Shown here: positions 33,035 through 42,272 of the stretch, piece by piece
Layout of the letters: the number at the start of each line of letters is the position of its first letter
Numbering within the stretch: the stretch's first letter is position 1
NCBI GenBank assembly: GCA_903838415.1
Contig: CAILYI010000081.1
Coordinates: 1-64,000 of the forward strand
Direction: 5' to 3'
Source: an uncultured Anaerolineae bacterium
GTDB taxonomy: Bacteria; Chloroflexota; Anaerolineae; Anaerolineales; Villigracilaceae
Length of the DNA: 64,000 bases
Notes under the pieces: model-generated
What the model was told of the DNA's origin: nothing
Databases searched by the model: none
What the model saw: the letters and a program-made list of their open reading frames with translations, nothing else
Program-made: the position numbers and the translations under genes

Positions 33035-33742
33035 ATGAAACAATCGTTGCGAGGACCGGCCTTATATAAAGGCATTCGCGACTATATCAAGCAATACATC
33101 CTGGATCATAATTTGAAGCCAGGAGATGCTCTTCCGCCAGAGGGTCAACTGGTGGAAGATTTAGGGGTTGGTCGCAGCTCTGTTCGAGAAGCAGTCAAAT
33201 CATTGCAGTCAGTAGGAATTGTGGATGTTCGCCAGGGGAACGGTCTATATGTTCGTGAGTTGAACTTTGACCCGATGCTGGAAGCGTTTATTTTTGGTAT
33301 GCAGTTTGACCCCAACACGCTGGCTGAATTGTTGCAAATTCGCACCTGGTTGGAAGGTGCCGTCATTGGGGATGCTGTCGGGCATCTCAGCGACGATGAT
33401 CTGACCAGGTTGGAAGCCGTTTTGCAGACCTGGGCAGGCCGGGTAAAAGCAGGGGAAGAGTATTCCGACCTGGATGAAACTTTCCACCAGATTATCTATG
33501 GTGTTTTGGGAAACCAGACCATGATGAAGCTCTTTTCAGCTTTTTGGGTTTCATTTACGAGCCTGGATAGCGAAATTACCCACGATGCCGACCCGGAAGA
33601 TGTGCTCCAAATTCATCATTCCATCCTGGATGCCATTCGAACCCGCGACCCCAATTTGACTCGCAGACAGTTGTCACAGCATTTTGACCACGTCAAAAAT
33701 CGCATCGACAAGTATCTTCAGGGCCACGAAACCCGCGAGTAA
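33035..33742 (+). CDS. GntR/FadR-family transcription regulator
   Basis: This protein of 235 residues has an N-terminal GntR winged helix (LKPGDALPPEGQLVEDLGVGRSSV, of which PPEGQLVEDLGVGRSSVREA is the core). A C-terminal FadR-type (FCD) helical domain carries metal-ligand-like residues in LDETFHQIIY and QIHHSILDAI. ATG 33035 has GGAG six bases upstream; a TTG two codons earlier is possible. It is divergent from the sugar operon and probably represses it through the 32715-32753 operator until the inducing sugar acid binds. Confidence 0.9.
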   Translation: MKQSLRGPALYKGIRDYIKQYILDHNLKPGDALPPEGQLVEDLGVGRSSVREAVKSLQSVGIVDVRQGNGLYVRELNFDPMLEAFIFGMQFDPNTLAELLQIRTWLEGAVIGDAVGHLSDDDLTRLEAVLQTWAGRVKAGEEYSDLDETFHQIIYGVLGNQTMMKLFSAFWVSFTSLDSEITHDADPEDVLQIHHSILDAIRTRDPNLTRRQLSQHFDHVKNRIDKYLQGHETRE

Positions 33743-33843
33743 AATTCACGACCTGAAGCCGCTTCAGGCAGAGTTCCATTTATAAAGCAGCGGCAAAAAA
33801 CAGCTAAAAGTCAGCCTTTTTGAAAATATCATCTCTCTACTTT

Positions 33844-33869
33844 CGCGTTCTGCCGGGGAGCAGAACGCG
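33844..33869. repeat. Stem-loop in intergenic region
   Basis: CGCGTTCTGC and GCAGAACGCG form a 10-bp stem with a six-base loop and no U-tract. A second short palindrome (CCTGAAGCCGCTTCAGG) lies at 33752-33768. The 261-base spacer shows no gene. Confidence 0.5.
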
Positions 33870-34003
33870 GGTATTTGTGGTTTAATACCTTCCGTATACG
33901 CAAAAAACACGGCAGTATTTTCTCCGCGTTCCTTCGCTGATGCGCTTTTCGCCGCTCGCGTAAACCTGTGAGATGATGGTTATAACTGATAGAATACGCT
34001 TCC

Positions 34004-35602
34004 ATGCTTAAAGACTTTTACACCCAAAACGTCCAGCGCAGACTGGCTCGCCATGTGAATAACTGGCGGATTTTTCGTATGGCGCTCAGCGTGGCGAAAG
34101 CCGTCCCGCCACAAAAACAGGATGTGCGCCCGATCGTCTTTTTTAAGGCTTCCAGCGGCGTTGACGATTTCTCCTGGAACAGCGCCTTTCATCTGCTTAC
34201 CTCGTGGGGCTTGCGTTTGCAGGGTGTTCCGGTGGTCTATTTTGCCTGCCAGCACGGCATGACTCGTTGTGTGATGGGCACGAACCGCGATGTGCCCGCT
34301 CAAAAGCCGCCCTGCCGTTCGTGTGTTTATCAGGCCAAAACGCTCTATACCGGCGCAAATGTCCACTGGTTTGGTTTTGAGCGGAATCAGGAACTCGAAA
34401 CAGCTCTCACCCGGCTGACTCTGGCTGAGCTGATGGCTTTTGAGTGGAAAAATATTCCGCTGGGAGCGCTTGTTTTGCCCGGTTTGCGCTGGATTTTACG
34501 TCGTCACAACCTTTTGGACGATGACGCGACAAAGTTTTTCCTGCGCGAATACATGCTCTCCGCGTTCAACCTGGCCGGCCGCTTTGAGCGCTTTCTGGAT
34601 TCGGTCAACCCGCAGAGTGTGGTGGTGTTTAACGGGCAGTTCTATCCCGAGGCGACCGCCAAATGGGTGGCGCGACAGCGAGGCGTTCGGGTCATTTCGC
34701 ACGAGGTAGGACTCCAGCCGGTAACGGGATATTTTACAAGCGGCGAATCCACCGCTTATCCGATCCACATCCCTGAGTCTTTTGAATTGAACGAAGCGCA
34801 GAATGCCCGGCTGGATGCGTATCTCGAAAAGCGTTTTCAGGGTAATTTCAGCATGGCCGGGGTCAAGTTTTGGGCGTCGATGAAGGGTTTGGACGAGGCT
34901 TTTTTGGTGCGGGCCGCGCAGTTCAAGCAAATCATCCCCGTTTTTACCAATGTGATTTTTGACACCAGCCAGCCGCACGCCAACACGATTTTTGCCGATA
35001 TGCTGGTCTGGCTTGATCTGGTGTTGGATACCGCCAAGGCGCATCCTGAGACCTTGTTTGTGATCCGCGCGCACCCTGATGAGACGCGCCTCCGCAAAGC
35101 CAGCCTGGAGACGGTGGCCGGATGGGTGCAAAGCCGTCGCGCTGCGGACCAGCCGAACGTGATTTTTGTGCCGCCGAATGAGCATTTGAGCTCGTATGAG
35201 TTGATCCAGCGTTCGAAGTTTGTGCTGATTTACAACTCGACGATTGGGCTGGAGGCGTCGATTATGGGCGCGGCGGTGTTGAGCGCCGGGAAAGCGCGCT
35301 TTACGCAGTATCCGACGGTCTTTTTTCCGCAGTCGGTCGCCGAGTATGCCAGTACGCTGGAAGGTTTTCTGGCGGTTGATTCGATTGAGGTTCCTGTCGA
35401 TTTTCGGCGCAATGCGCGTCGCTTTTTGTATTACCAGTTGTTTCGCACTTCGCTGCCCTTTGGGGATTTTCTCGAAAGCGGGGTGCGCAGCACGCATGCC
35501 CGCCTGAAAATCTTCGATCCGCGCGATTTGCTGAAATCGCGCGCGATTCAGACCGTCACCAAGGGTCTGCTCGAAAACGGCGATTTTTACCTGGACGAGT
35601 AA
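34004..35602 (+). CDS. Capsule-polysaccharide-type GT-B protein
   Basis: This protein of 532 residues is not firmly assigned. The C-terminal half has VIRAHPDETRLRKAS and KFVLIYNSTIGLEASIMGAAVL, the HP-x4-R and NST-x2-E-x6 patterns of KpsS/CDP-glycerol-type surface polysaccharide transferases. The N-terminal half contains four Cys in two pairs (CQHGMTRC and CRSC), which might bind a metal and are unusual for the family. It is the first gene of the second glycan block. A polymer-initiating or chain-modifying role is likely but inferred. Confidence 0.6.
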   Translation: MLKDFYTQNVQRRLARHVNNWRIFRMALSVAKAVPPQKQDVRPIVFFKASSGVDDFSWNSAFHLLTSWGLRLQGVPVVYFACQHGMTRCVMGTNRDVPAQKPPCRSCVYQAKTLYTGANVHWFGFERNQELETALTRLTLAELMAFEWKNIPLGALVLPGLRWILRRHNLLDDDATKFFLREYMLSAFNLAGRFERFLDSVNPQSVVVFNGQFYPEATAKWVARQRGVRVISHEVGLQPVTGYFTSGESTAYPIHIPESFELNEAQNARLDAYLEKRFQGNFSMAGVKFWASMKGLDEAFLVRAAQFKQIIPVFTNVIFDTSQPHANTIFADMLVWLDLVLDTAKAHPETLFVIRAHPDETRLRKASLETVAGWVQSRRAADQPNVIFVPPNEHLSSYELIQRSKFVLIYNSTIGLEASIMGAAVLSAGKARFTQYPTVFFPQSVAEYASTLEGFLAVDSIEVPVDFRRNARRFLYYQLFRTSLPFGDFLESGVRSTHARLKIFDPRDLLKSRAIQTVTKGLLENGDFYLDE

Positions 35603-35631
35603 AATCTACCAACGGGTGATAAGGTTTCAGA

Positions 35632-36486
35632 ATGCTGCGACAAATTCTCCGCCAAACCATTTTTCAGGCTGAAAAGCTGACCCAGCGCGTCAAATTTGCG
35701 GGCGTGAGCGCCCCATCTGGCGGCTGGCCGATTCTGTTGGGCATTTCCTTCCCGAAGAGCGGGACGCATCTGCTCGACCAGGTTTTGCTCGGATTTTCGA
35801 CGGTTGCGCCGTTTTCGCGGCGTCTGCACTCGTTTTACGCCCAATATGACGGCGATACGGGCCGCAAACGTTCGAGCGCCGAAACCTCCGCCTGGCTCCA
35901 GTCGCTCCGTCCGCTGGATGTGACTTCGGCGCACCTGTTTGCTTCGCCCGAGGCTTTGCAGCGCGTGCTTACGTCCGCTTTCGTGCCCTATTTCATTTAT
36001 CGTGACCCGCGCGACGTGGTTGTTTCGCACGTTTTCTACGTCACCGAAATGGAAAAGAACCACGTCCACCACGCCTATTACCAGACTTTGCCCAATTTCG
36101 ACGACCGGCTCAAGGTCAGTATTTTGGGGATTCCTGATTCGGCGGTTGAGTTTCCGGATATCGCCGGACGATTTGCCCCTTATTTGGGTTGGATTGACTG
36201 TCCCGAAGTGCTTAATATCCATTTTGAAGACTTCATCCACGACCGACCCGGAACGTTGAACCGCATCGTTGACCATTTCCTGGCCCGCGCGCCGCTGACG
36301 GTTGCGCGCGAGACGATTCTGGCGGCGCTGGAGGCTTCGATCAATCCCCAAAAATCCCCAACCTTCCGCTCCGGCAAAACCGGCGAGTGGAAGAAATATT
36401 TCAAAGCTGAGCACAAAGCCATTTTCAAGGAAATTGCCGGAGATTTGTTGGTTCAGCTCGGCTACGAACGCGATCAGGAATGGTGA
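35632..36486 (+). CDS. PAPS-dependent sulfotransferase 3
   Basis: This sulfotransferase of 284 residues has the 5'-PSB loop FPKSGTH at residues 40-46, the 3'-phosphate motif YRDPRDVVVSH (Arg124), and the same tail as sulfotransferase 2 (FRSGKTGEWKKYFKAEH, then LLVQLGYE). Equal length and a shared C-terminus show that the two are paralogues about 14 kb apart. Different acceptors are likely, since the middle regions differ. It starts 29 bases after the GT-B gene. Confidence 0.85.
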   Translation: MLRQILRQTIFQAEKLTQRVKFAGVSAPSGGWPILLGISFPKSGTHLLDQVLLGFSTVAPFSRRLHSFYAQYDGDTGRKRSSAETSAWLQSLRPLDVTSAHLFASPEALQRVLTSAFVPYFIYRDPRDVVVSHVFYVTEMEKNHVHHAYYQTLPNFDDRLKVSILGIPDSAVEFPDIAGRFAPYLGWIDCPEVLNIHFEDFIHDRPGTLNRIVDHFLARAPLTVARETILAALEASINPQKSPTFRSGKTGEWKKYFKAEHKAIFKEIAGDLLVQLGYERDQEW

Positions 36487-36499
36487 AAAAATGATTCGG

Positions 36500-36505
36500 T
36501 ATAAT
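36500..36505 (+). promoter_or_regulatory. Possible -10 element before neuA-like gene
   Basis: TATAAT lies 35 bases before the ATG at 36540. No good -35 is found at the right distance. C-rich family A-like words (CCAATTCCCTATTCCCCACTT) follow it. Confidence 0.3.
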
Positions 36506-36539
36506 TTGACCAATTCCCTATTCCCCACTTACTAAGCCC

Positions 36540-37217
36540 ATGACAACCATTGCCGCTCTTGTCCCCATGCGTCACAACAGTCAGCGCGTACCCGGTAAAA
36601 ACTACCGTCCGCTGGCGGGAAAACCGCTGTACCAGCACATCATCGAAACGCTGATTGCCGTACCAGAAGTCAACTCGATCCTGGTCGATACCGACTCTGC
36701 GCCAGTGATGGAAGGTTTGCGGCGCGATTTTCCGCAGGTAAAGCTCATCGAGCGCCCGGAACATCTGCGCGCGCCGGAAATTCCGATGAACGAGATTCTG
36801 GCGTATGACACGGCCAAACTGGAGGCGGATTTTTATCTCCAAACTCACAGCACCAATCCGCTCTTGAAAGCGGAAACCGTTTCCGGGGCGGTTGGAAAAT
36901 TTCTCGCGCAGTATCCGGCTTACGATTCAATGTTCTCCGTCACCCGGCTGCAAACCCGTTTATGGGATTCCCTGACCCGCGCCATCAACCACAACCCGGC
37001 GATTTTGCTCCAGACCCAGGATTTGCCGCCGATTTACGAAGAGAATTCTTGCTTTTACCTGTTTACCCGTCAAAACCTGATGCAGCGCCGCAACCGGTTG
37101 GGTGAGCGCCCGCTGATGTTTGAGATTCCACGCAACGAAGCGGTGGATATCGATGAAGAGTTTGATTTCCAACTGGCGGACCTGATGATGCGCGCCCGGT
37201 TGGGGGCGACCAAATGA
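36540..37217 (+). CDS. neuA: CMP-nonulosonate synthetase (single domain)
   Basis: This cytidylyltransferase of 225 residues is related to CMP-N-acetylneuraminate synthetases. The N-terminal CTP loop is ALVPMRHNSQRVPGKNYR. Later parts include LQTHSTNPLLKAETV and IYEENSCFYLF, then EIPRNEAVDIDEEFDF, which holds the metal-binding acidic residues. It differs from the fusion protein at 19282 in having no HAD domain and in using MRHNSQR rather than ARGGSKG, so it probably activates a different sugar acid. Its stop overlaps the next gene by four bases. Confidence 0.85.
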   Translation: MTTIAALVPMRHNSQRVPGKNYRPLAGKPLYQHIIETLIAVPEVNSILVDTDSAPVMEGLRRDFPQVKLIERPEHLRAPEIPMNEILAYDTAKLEADFYLQTHSTNPLLKAETVSGAVGKFLAQYPAYDSMFSVTRLQTRLWDSLTRAINHNPAILLQTQDLPPIYEENSCFYLFTRQNLMQRRNRLGERPLMFEIPRNEAVDIDEEFDFQLADLMMRARLGATK

Positions 37218-39238
37218 GTCTCAGCGGCGTCAAAGGCTCCAAAACGGAAGCCTGGCTGGCGGGTGGCCTGGTGGCGTTCGCCGCCGCGCTGACCTATGGG
37301 ATTTTGATTCCGCAGTTGGGGTTTTATCGCGACGATTGGTATATGCTGTGGGCCGGGCAGTCCAATTTGGGGCTTTCCGGCATCATTCAGCTTTTTCAAA
37401 CCGACCGTCCGCTGATTGGCTGGACGTACGCCCTGATTTTTAAGTTGATTGGCGCGAATGCGCTTTACTGGCAGCTCTACGCCCTGATTTTGAAGATTCT
37501 GACCGGTCTGACTTTTCTGTGGATTGCGCGGTTGGTCTGGCCGGAAAGACGACTGGAAACCACCTTCGCTGCGCTGTTGTTTGTCCTGTACCCCGGCTTT
37601 TATCAACAGCCGGTGGCAGCGACTTTTGCGACGGATTTGATCGGCTTGAATGCGGCTTTTGTCTCGATCGCGCTGACAATTTATGCCGTCCGAACGCCGA
37701 ATCTGCTGCTGCGAGGTTTGGTCACTTTGTTTGCGGCGCTGCTCGGCCTGTTTTATGTGGCGCTCTACGAAGCGACCATCGGGCTGGAGGCGGTGCGCTG
37801 GGCGTTGGTCTGGTACATGCTGTGGCGGGAAAAACCTGCCAGGTTCAAAGAAGTAAGCCTGCGCGCGCTGAAAACACTGCTGCCATATCTGTTGATGATT
37901 GCCGGATTTGTTTTTTGGCGACTGGTCTTCTTCAAAAGCGTGCGGCGCGCCACCAATCTGGATGTTCTGCTGGCGGACTACGCCAGTAATCCGCTCTACA
38001 GCGTTTTCCAAATCTTTATCGGTTATCTGAAGGATTTGTTTGAGACGGTTGTCTCAGCCTGGTTTGTTCCTTTTTATCAGTTTACCGCCGAGGGACGTTT
38101 TTCCAGCTTTCTTCCGGCGCTGGGATTGTCGCTGGTGGTGCTATCGCTGGTGGGCGCTTATTTTGCCTGGATGCGCCGTCAGAACGCTGATGAAGTTGTC
38201 AGCGGGGACCCGGTTTCCCGTCAGATGCTCTGGATCGGGCTGATTGGCGTTGCCATCCCCTCGGCGGTGATCGTTTTGCTCGGGCGGAACGTCCTGTTCA
38301 GCACGCAATGGGATCGCTATACCACCCAATCCATGCTGGGCGTGGCGCTGCTGGTGACCGGATTCGCGTTTTTTTCCCTGCGCGGCTCCACGCGTTGGGC
38401 GGTTCTGTTTACGCTGATTTTCCTGGCGGTGATGACGCACTATCACAGTGCCGCGTATTACAGCCGTTTTTGGGAAACGGAGCGCAACCTGGTCTGGCAG
38501 TTGACCTGGCGCGCCCCGGCGCTCCAGCCTGGCAGCACCGTGATCGTTTCCTTCCCGGACGGCTACCGGCTGGCTGAGGAATATGAAGTTTGGGGGCCGC
38601 TGAATATGACCTATTATCCCGGTCAGGCCATCCAGGTCAGCGGGCAAATTCCATATGACGGGCTGGTGCTGGATTTGCGCGAAGGCAAAAAGGAAGTGCG
38701 CCTGATGCGCAATATTCCCGTCAAGCGCAATTATGGCCAGTCGCTGATTATTTCCATGCCGTCCGGGAATTCCTGCCTGCATGTGCTCGACGGAAAACAC
38801 CTGGCGCTGCCCTATTTTGAGAACAGCCGCGTCAAGGATATTGCCGCATTTTCCAGGATTGACTTGATTGATCCAGGTAACGGGGCGGGAACGGCCGTCA
38901 CGCCGCCGGTTGCCACTTTTGGCGCGGAACCGGGGCACGGTTGGTGCTATTTCTATCAGAAGATTGAGCTGGCTCTGCAAGCCGGGGATTTCGCGCAGGC
39001 GGCGCGCCTGTCCGATGAAGCTACCCAAAAAGGATTGAAAGTTTCCGATGAAACGGAATGGCTGCCGGTCATTGTGGCGTATGCCAACACCGGACAGGCT
39101 GAAAAAGCCTCCGCCGCGGCGAATGAGATCGATAAGTCGCTGCGCCGCTATATTTGTTTGCAGCAAGCGCCCGATGCTCCCTGGCCGCCGGGCTACAATG
39201 CGGAATTAATCCGCACTACGCTGTGCGGGGAGAAGTAG
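37214..39238 (+). CDS. Large GT-C-like membrane protein, tandem paralogue 1
   Basis: This protein of 674 residues starts with a membrane helix and an acidic first loop (GFYRDDWYMLWAG), then LFQTDRPLIGW, like PMT-type GT-C enzymes. About a dozen helices follow. The C-terminal third (from about residue 420) is soluble and contains GAEPGHGWCYFYQKIELAL followed by a TPR-like helical pair. The next gene shares the same order, including DRPxR/DRPL after the DDWY motif and the HGWCY-YQK segment. I infer an extracytoplasmic glycosyltransferase with a soluble C-terminal module. It is coupled to the CMP-sugar synthetase by an ATGA overlap. Confidence 0.65.
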   Translation: MSLSGVKGSKTEAWLAGGLVAFAAALTYGILIPQLGFYRDDWYMLWAGQSNLGLSGIIQLFQTDRPLIGWTYALIFKLIGANALYWQLYALILKILTGLTFLWIARLVWPERRLETTFAALLFVLYPGFYQQPVAATFATDLIGLNAAFVSIALTIYAVRTPNLLLRGLVTLFAALLGLFYVALYEATIGLEAVRWALVWYMLWREKPARFKEVSLRALKTLLPYLLMIAGFVFWRLVFFKSVRRATNLDVLLADYASNPLYSVFQIFIGYLKDLFETVVSAWFVPFYQFTAEGRFSSFLPALGLSLVVLSLVGAYFAWMRRQNADEVVSGDPVSRQMLWIGLIGVAIPSAVIVLLGRNVLFSTQWDRYTTQSMLGVALLVTGFAFFSLRGSTRWAVLFTLIFLAVMTHYHSAAYYSRFWETERNLVWQLTWRAPALQPGSTVIVSFPDGYRLAEEYEVWGPLNMTYYPGQAIQVSGQIPYDGLVLDLREGKKEVRLMRNIPVKRNYGQSLIISMPSGNSCLHVLDGKHLALPYFENSRVKDIAAFSRIDLIDPGNGAGTAVTPPVATFGAEPGHGWCYFYQKIELALQAGDFAQAARLSDEATQKGLKVSDETEWLPVIVAYANTGQAEKASAAANEIDKSLRRYICLQQAPDAPWPPGYNAELIRTTLCGEK

Positions 39239-39249
39239 GCGCGTTAAAG

Positions 39250-41241
39250 ATGAAAATCAACAAATATTTCTGGCCGCTCGTTTTGATCTTGCTGTTCATC
39301 TCTGCGCTTATCTATTTGCCGCTGGTGGGCAGTTTGGGGTATTACAAGGATGACTGGTATCTGATTTTCGATGCCCATTCGCAGGGCGCCGGTTTTTTTC
39401 ATGAAGTCTATCGCATTGACCGTCCCGCCCGCGCCAATGTGATGCAATTTTTCTACGCCCTTTTTGGCGACCGGGTCTTGTTTTATCACCTGGCGGCTTA
39501 TCTGTATCGTGTTGTCGCTGCCGTCGCGTTATTCTGGTCGCTCATCAAAACCTGGCCGCGGCGCACGGAGGCCGGTTTTGTCGCTGCGCTGCTGTTCCTG
39601 ATCTATCCCGGTTTTCTTTCGCAAATTAATCCGATTGACTATCAAGCGCAGTTGCTGAGTCTGTGCCTGGCGCTGCTTTCCATTGCGCTGACGGTTCAGG
39701 CGCTTCAAACCGGGCGACTCATTCCACGGATCATTTATTCGGCGCTGTCGATTCTCCTTGGATGGGCTTATCTCCCGCTCGTGGAATATTTCATCGGTTT
39801 TGAAGCGCTGCGCTTGGTTCTGATTGTCCAGTTTTTGCTCAATCAAAAAGGCCGTTCGCTCAAGGATTTGCTGATTCCAACTTTGCGTTTGTGGCTGCCC
39901 TTTTTGAGCATTCCGTCCGTTTTTTTGGTCTGGAGACTCTTCTTTTTTGAGACGGAACGGCGCGCCACCGACGTTTCCCTGCAGCTGGGGCAGTTGTTCA
40001 GTTCCCCGCTGACCGGCTTGGGTTGGCTGCTTTCCCTGGCGCAAGACGCTGTCAAAGCCGTTTTCTTGGCCTGGGCTGTTCCCGTTTATAATCTTGCCTT
40101 TGACTTGCGGTTGCGCGATCTGCTGGCTGGCCTGGGAATTTCGGCCCTGGCGATTACTTTTGCCCTGACCGGTCTCTGGTGGCTAAGACGCGAGCCGGAC
40201 GAAAAAGAATCCGATTGGCGCACGCAGTTCCTGGTGATCGGGACCATCGTGGTGCTGGCTGGTTTGCTGCCCGTCATCCTGGTCAATCGCCGCGCCGATT
40301 TTGGCGACTATTCCCGTTATCTGCTGGCAAGCGCCGCCGGGGCGGCCATGATCGTCACGGCGTTCATTTATTTACTGGAATATAAATACGTGCGCACCGT
40401 TTTTATCGCCCTTTTGGTTTTGGCCTCCGCCCTGACGCATTACTCAAACGCTGCCCAGGCCACGCTCGAAACGCGCAATCGCCTCGATTTCTGGTGGCAG
40501 GTCAGTTGGCGGGTTCCGGCTTTCGAAACCGGGACAACCCTGGTGGCGGATTATCCTGTCGGCGCGATTCAGGAAGATTACTTTGTTTGGGGCCCGGCCA
40601 ATCTGATTTATCGGTCAGAAAAGCAGGGACAAATTCCGCTTGAGATCAAACTACCAGCCGCTGTTTTGACGGACGACACGGTTTTGCAGATTCTGCGCGG
40701 AAAGGGTGATGAGACTCAGCTGCGGCGTGGTAATAACGTCGTCCGCGACTTTGGAAATGTCCTCGTTTTGACTCAATCTTCCCCCGGCAGCTGCGTCCGG
40801 GTGATTGACGGGAATTCCCCCGAATTATCGGAAAAAGACCGGCAGCGCATCCTGTTGATTGCGAAAAATTCAAAAATCAAAAACGTTCTGGCGGAGGCCA
40901 AGTCGCCCACGCCGTCCGCCGAGATTTTTGGCGCTGAACCGGCCCACGGCTGGTGTTATTATTATCAGAAAGCTGCGCTCGCCCGCCAGCTGGGTGACTG
41001 GAAAAATGTGTCCGCGCTCGGCGAAAAAGCGCTTGCCGCGGGTTTTTATCCGTCCGATAAGATCGAATGGATGCCTTTCCTGCAAGCTTATGTTTCCCTT
41101 GGCCAAAAAGAGAAATTACGCCGTTTTGTGAGTATCATGGGAGAAAGTCCGTTCATCCAGAAACAGGTTTGCGTCACGCTGAGCGCCAGCACGACCGACC
41201 CGGAACTGCTCGCCACGATCAAAGAATCCTTTTGCAAATAA
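39250..41241 (+). CDS. Large GT-C-like membrane protein, tandem paralogue 2
   Basis: This protein of 663 residues is the partner of the preceding gene. Its first loop is GYYKDDWYLIFDAHSQG followed by YRIDRPARANVM. The soluble C-terminus has GAEPAHGWCYYYQKAALAR, then helical repeats. The two lie head to tail, so a gene duplication is plain, though they have diverged. ATG 39250 is chosen because it starts MKINKYFWPLV, a normal positively charged start before the first helix; a longer frame from 39154 lies inside the previous gene. The sugar transferred is unknown. Confidence 0.65.
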   Translation: MKINKYFWPLVLILLFISALIYLPLVGSLGYYKDDWYLIFDAHSQGAGFFHEVYRIDRPARANVMQFFYALFGDRVLFYHLAAYLYRVVAAVALFWSLIKTWPRRTEAGFVAALLFLIYPGFLSQINPIDYQAQLLSLCLALLSIALTVQALQTGRLIPRIIYSALSILLGWAYLPLVEYFIGFEALRLVLIVQFLLNQKGRSLKDLLIPTLRLWLPFLSIPSVFLVWRLFFFETERRATDVSLQLGQLFSSPLTGLGWLLSLAQDAVKAVFLAWAVPVYNLAFDLRLRDLLAGLGISALAITFALTGLWWLRREPDEKESDWRTQFLVIGTIVVLAGLLPVILVNRRADFGDYSRYLLASAAGAAMIVTAFIYLLEYKYVRTVFIALLVLASALTHYSNAAQATLETRNRLDFWWQVSWRVPAFETGTTLVADYPVGAIQEDYFVWGPANLIYRSEKQGQIPLEIKLPAAVLTDDTVLQILRGKGDETQLRRGNNVVRDFGNVLVLTQSSPGSCVRVIDGNSPELSEKDRQRILLIAKNSKIKNVLAEAKSPTPSAEIFGAEPAHGWCYYYQKAALARQLGDWKNVSALGEKALAAGFYPSDKIEWMPFLQAYVSLGQKEKLRRFVSIMGESPFIQKQVCVTLSASTTDPELLATIKESFCK

Positions 41242-41258
41242 ACTTCAAGGTGCTGCGA

Positions 41259-42227
41259 ATGTCAACTGTCCTTTTTTCTGCCCCCTACATGCTCCCGTTT
41301 GTGGAGCGCTTCCGCCCCATTTTCGATTCCTACGGGATCGAGCTGATTACGCCCGAAGTCCATGAGCGCCTGGAAGAAGTCGATATTTTGAAATACGCCG
41401 GTCAATTTGACGGTACCATTTGCGGCGATGACCGTTACACTCCGCGCGCGCTGGAAGCCTGCGCTCCGCGCCTGAAAATCATCTCCAAGTGGGGAACTGG
41501 GGTAGATTCGATCCACGCTGAAAGCTGCGCCCGTTTGGGAATCAAGCTGGGTCGCACCCCGAACGCTTTCACGCTCCCGGTAGCGGATTCCGTGATGGGA
41601 TACATTCTCGCCTTTGCGCGCCGCCAGCCCTGGATGGACACATCCATGAAAGCCGGTACCTGGGACAAAATCCCCGGCAAAGCCCTGCACGAACAGACAC
41701 TCGGCATCATCGGCGTCGGCACGATTGGCAAGACGCTCGCCCGGCGCGCCCGCGCCTTTGGGATGAAAATCATCGGGACGGATATTGTCGACATCGACCA
41801 TGTTTTCATCGCTGAAACCGGTATCCAGATGACCGATTTATCCACGCTGCTGGTTAATTCCGACTATATCAGCGTCAACTGCGATTTAAACCCCACTTCG
41901 CGGCAGCTGATCAACGCCCAGACACTGCAGCACGCCAGGCCGAGCGCCATTTTCATCAACACCGCGCGCGGCCCGATCGTGGACGAATCCGCCCTGATAG
42001 CGGCGCTGCAATCGTCCAAACTGGGTGGCGCCGCGTTGGATGTGTTCGAAGTCGAGCCGCTGCCGCTTGACAGCCCGCTGCTCGGCATGGACAACGTCAT
42101 GCTGGCTCCGCATAATGCCAATTCCAGCCCGGCGGCCTGGGAACGGGTTCACTGGAACACCATCAAGAATCTGCTCGATGGGCTAGGGTTGGACAGCAGC
42201 CGACTCGATTCATTCCGCGTTGCGTAG
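41259..42227 (+). CDS. D-2-hydroxyacid dehydrogenase (SerA-like)
   Basis: This NAD-dependent dehydrogenase has 322 residues. The NAD-binding GIIGVGTIGKTLARRA is followed by the catalytic Arg (FINTARGPIVDE), Glu (LDVFEVEPLP) and His (LAPHNANSS). It is related to phosphoglycerate dehydrogenase but lacks a regulatory ACT domain. ATG 41259 has AAGGTG upstream. In a glycan block it may make or oxidise a hydroxyacid substituent or sugar precursor; that is inferred from position only. Confidence 0.85.
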   Translation: MSTVLFSAPYMLPFVERFRPIFDSYGIELITPEVHERLEEVDILKYAGQFDGTICGDDRYTPRALEACAPRLKIISKWGTGVDSIHAESCARLGIKLGRTPNAFTLPVADSVMGYILAFARRQPWMDTSMKAGTWDKIPGKALHEQTLGIIGVGTIGKTLARRARAFGMKIIGTDIVDIDHVFIAETGIQMTDLSTLLVNSDYISVNCDLNPTSRQLINAQTLQHARPSAIFINTARGPIVDESALIAALQSSKLGGAALDVFEVEPLPLDSPLLGMDNVMLAPHNANSSPAAWERVHWNTIKNLLDGLGLDSSRLDSFRVA

Positions 42228-42272
42228 ACCTGTTCCGTTTGCTCTTACGAAAAAATATATGGAAGAAAACCT

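Noticed and set aside
34496-35497. Minus-strand open frame (333 codons) opposite the GT-B gene
   Set aside because: Arg/His/Gln-rich translation with no domain; antisense shadow of a supported gene.
35587-36528. Minus-strand open frame (313 codons) opposite sulfotransferase 3
   Set aside because: The plus strand carries clear PAPS-binding motifs; the antisense product looks random.
38141-39166. Minus-strand open frame (341 codons) opposite the first GT-C paralogue
   Set aside because: Shadow of a membrane-protein gene; no ribosome binding site and no recognisable motif.
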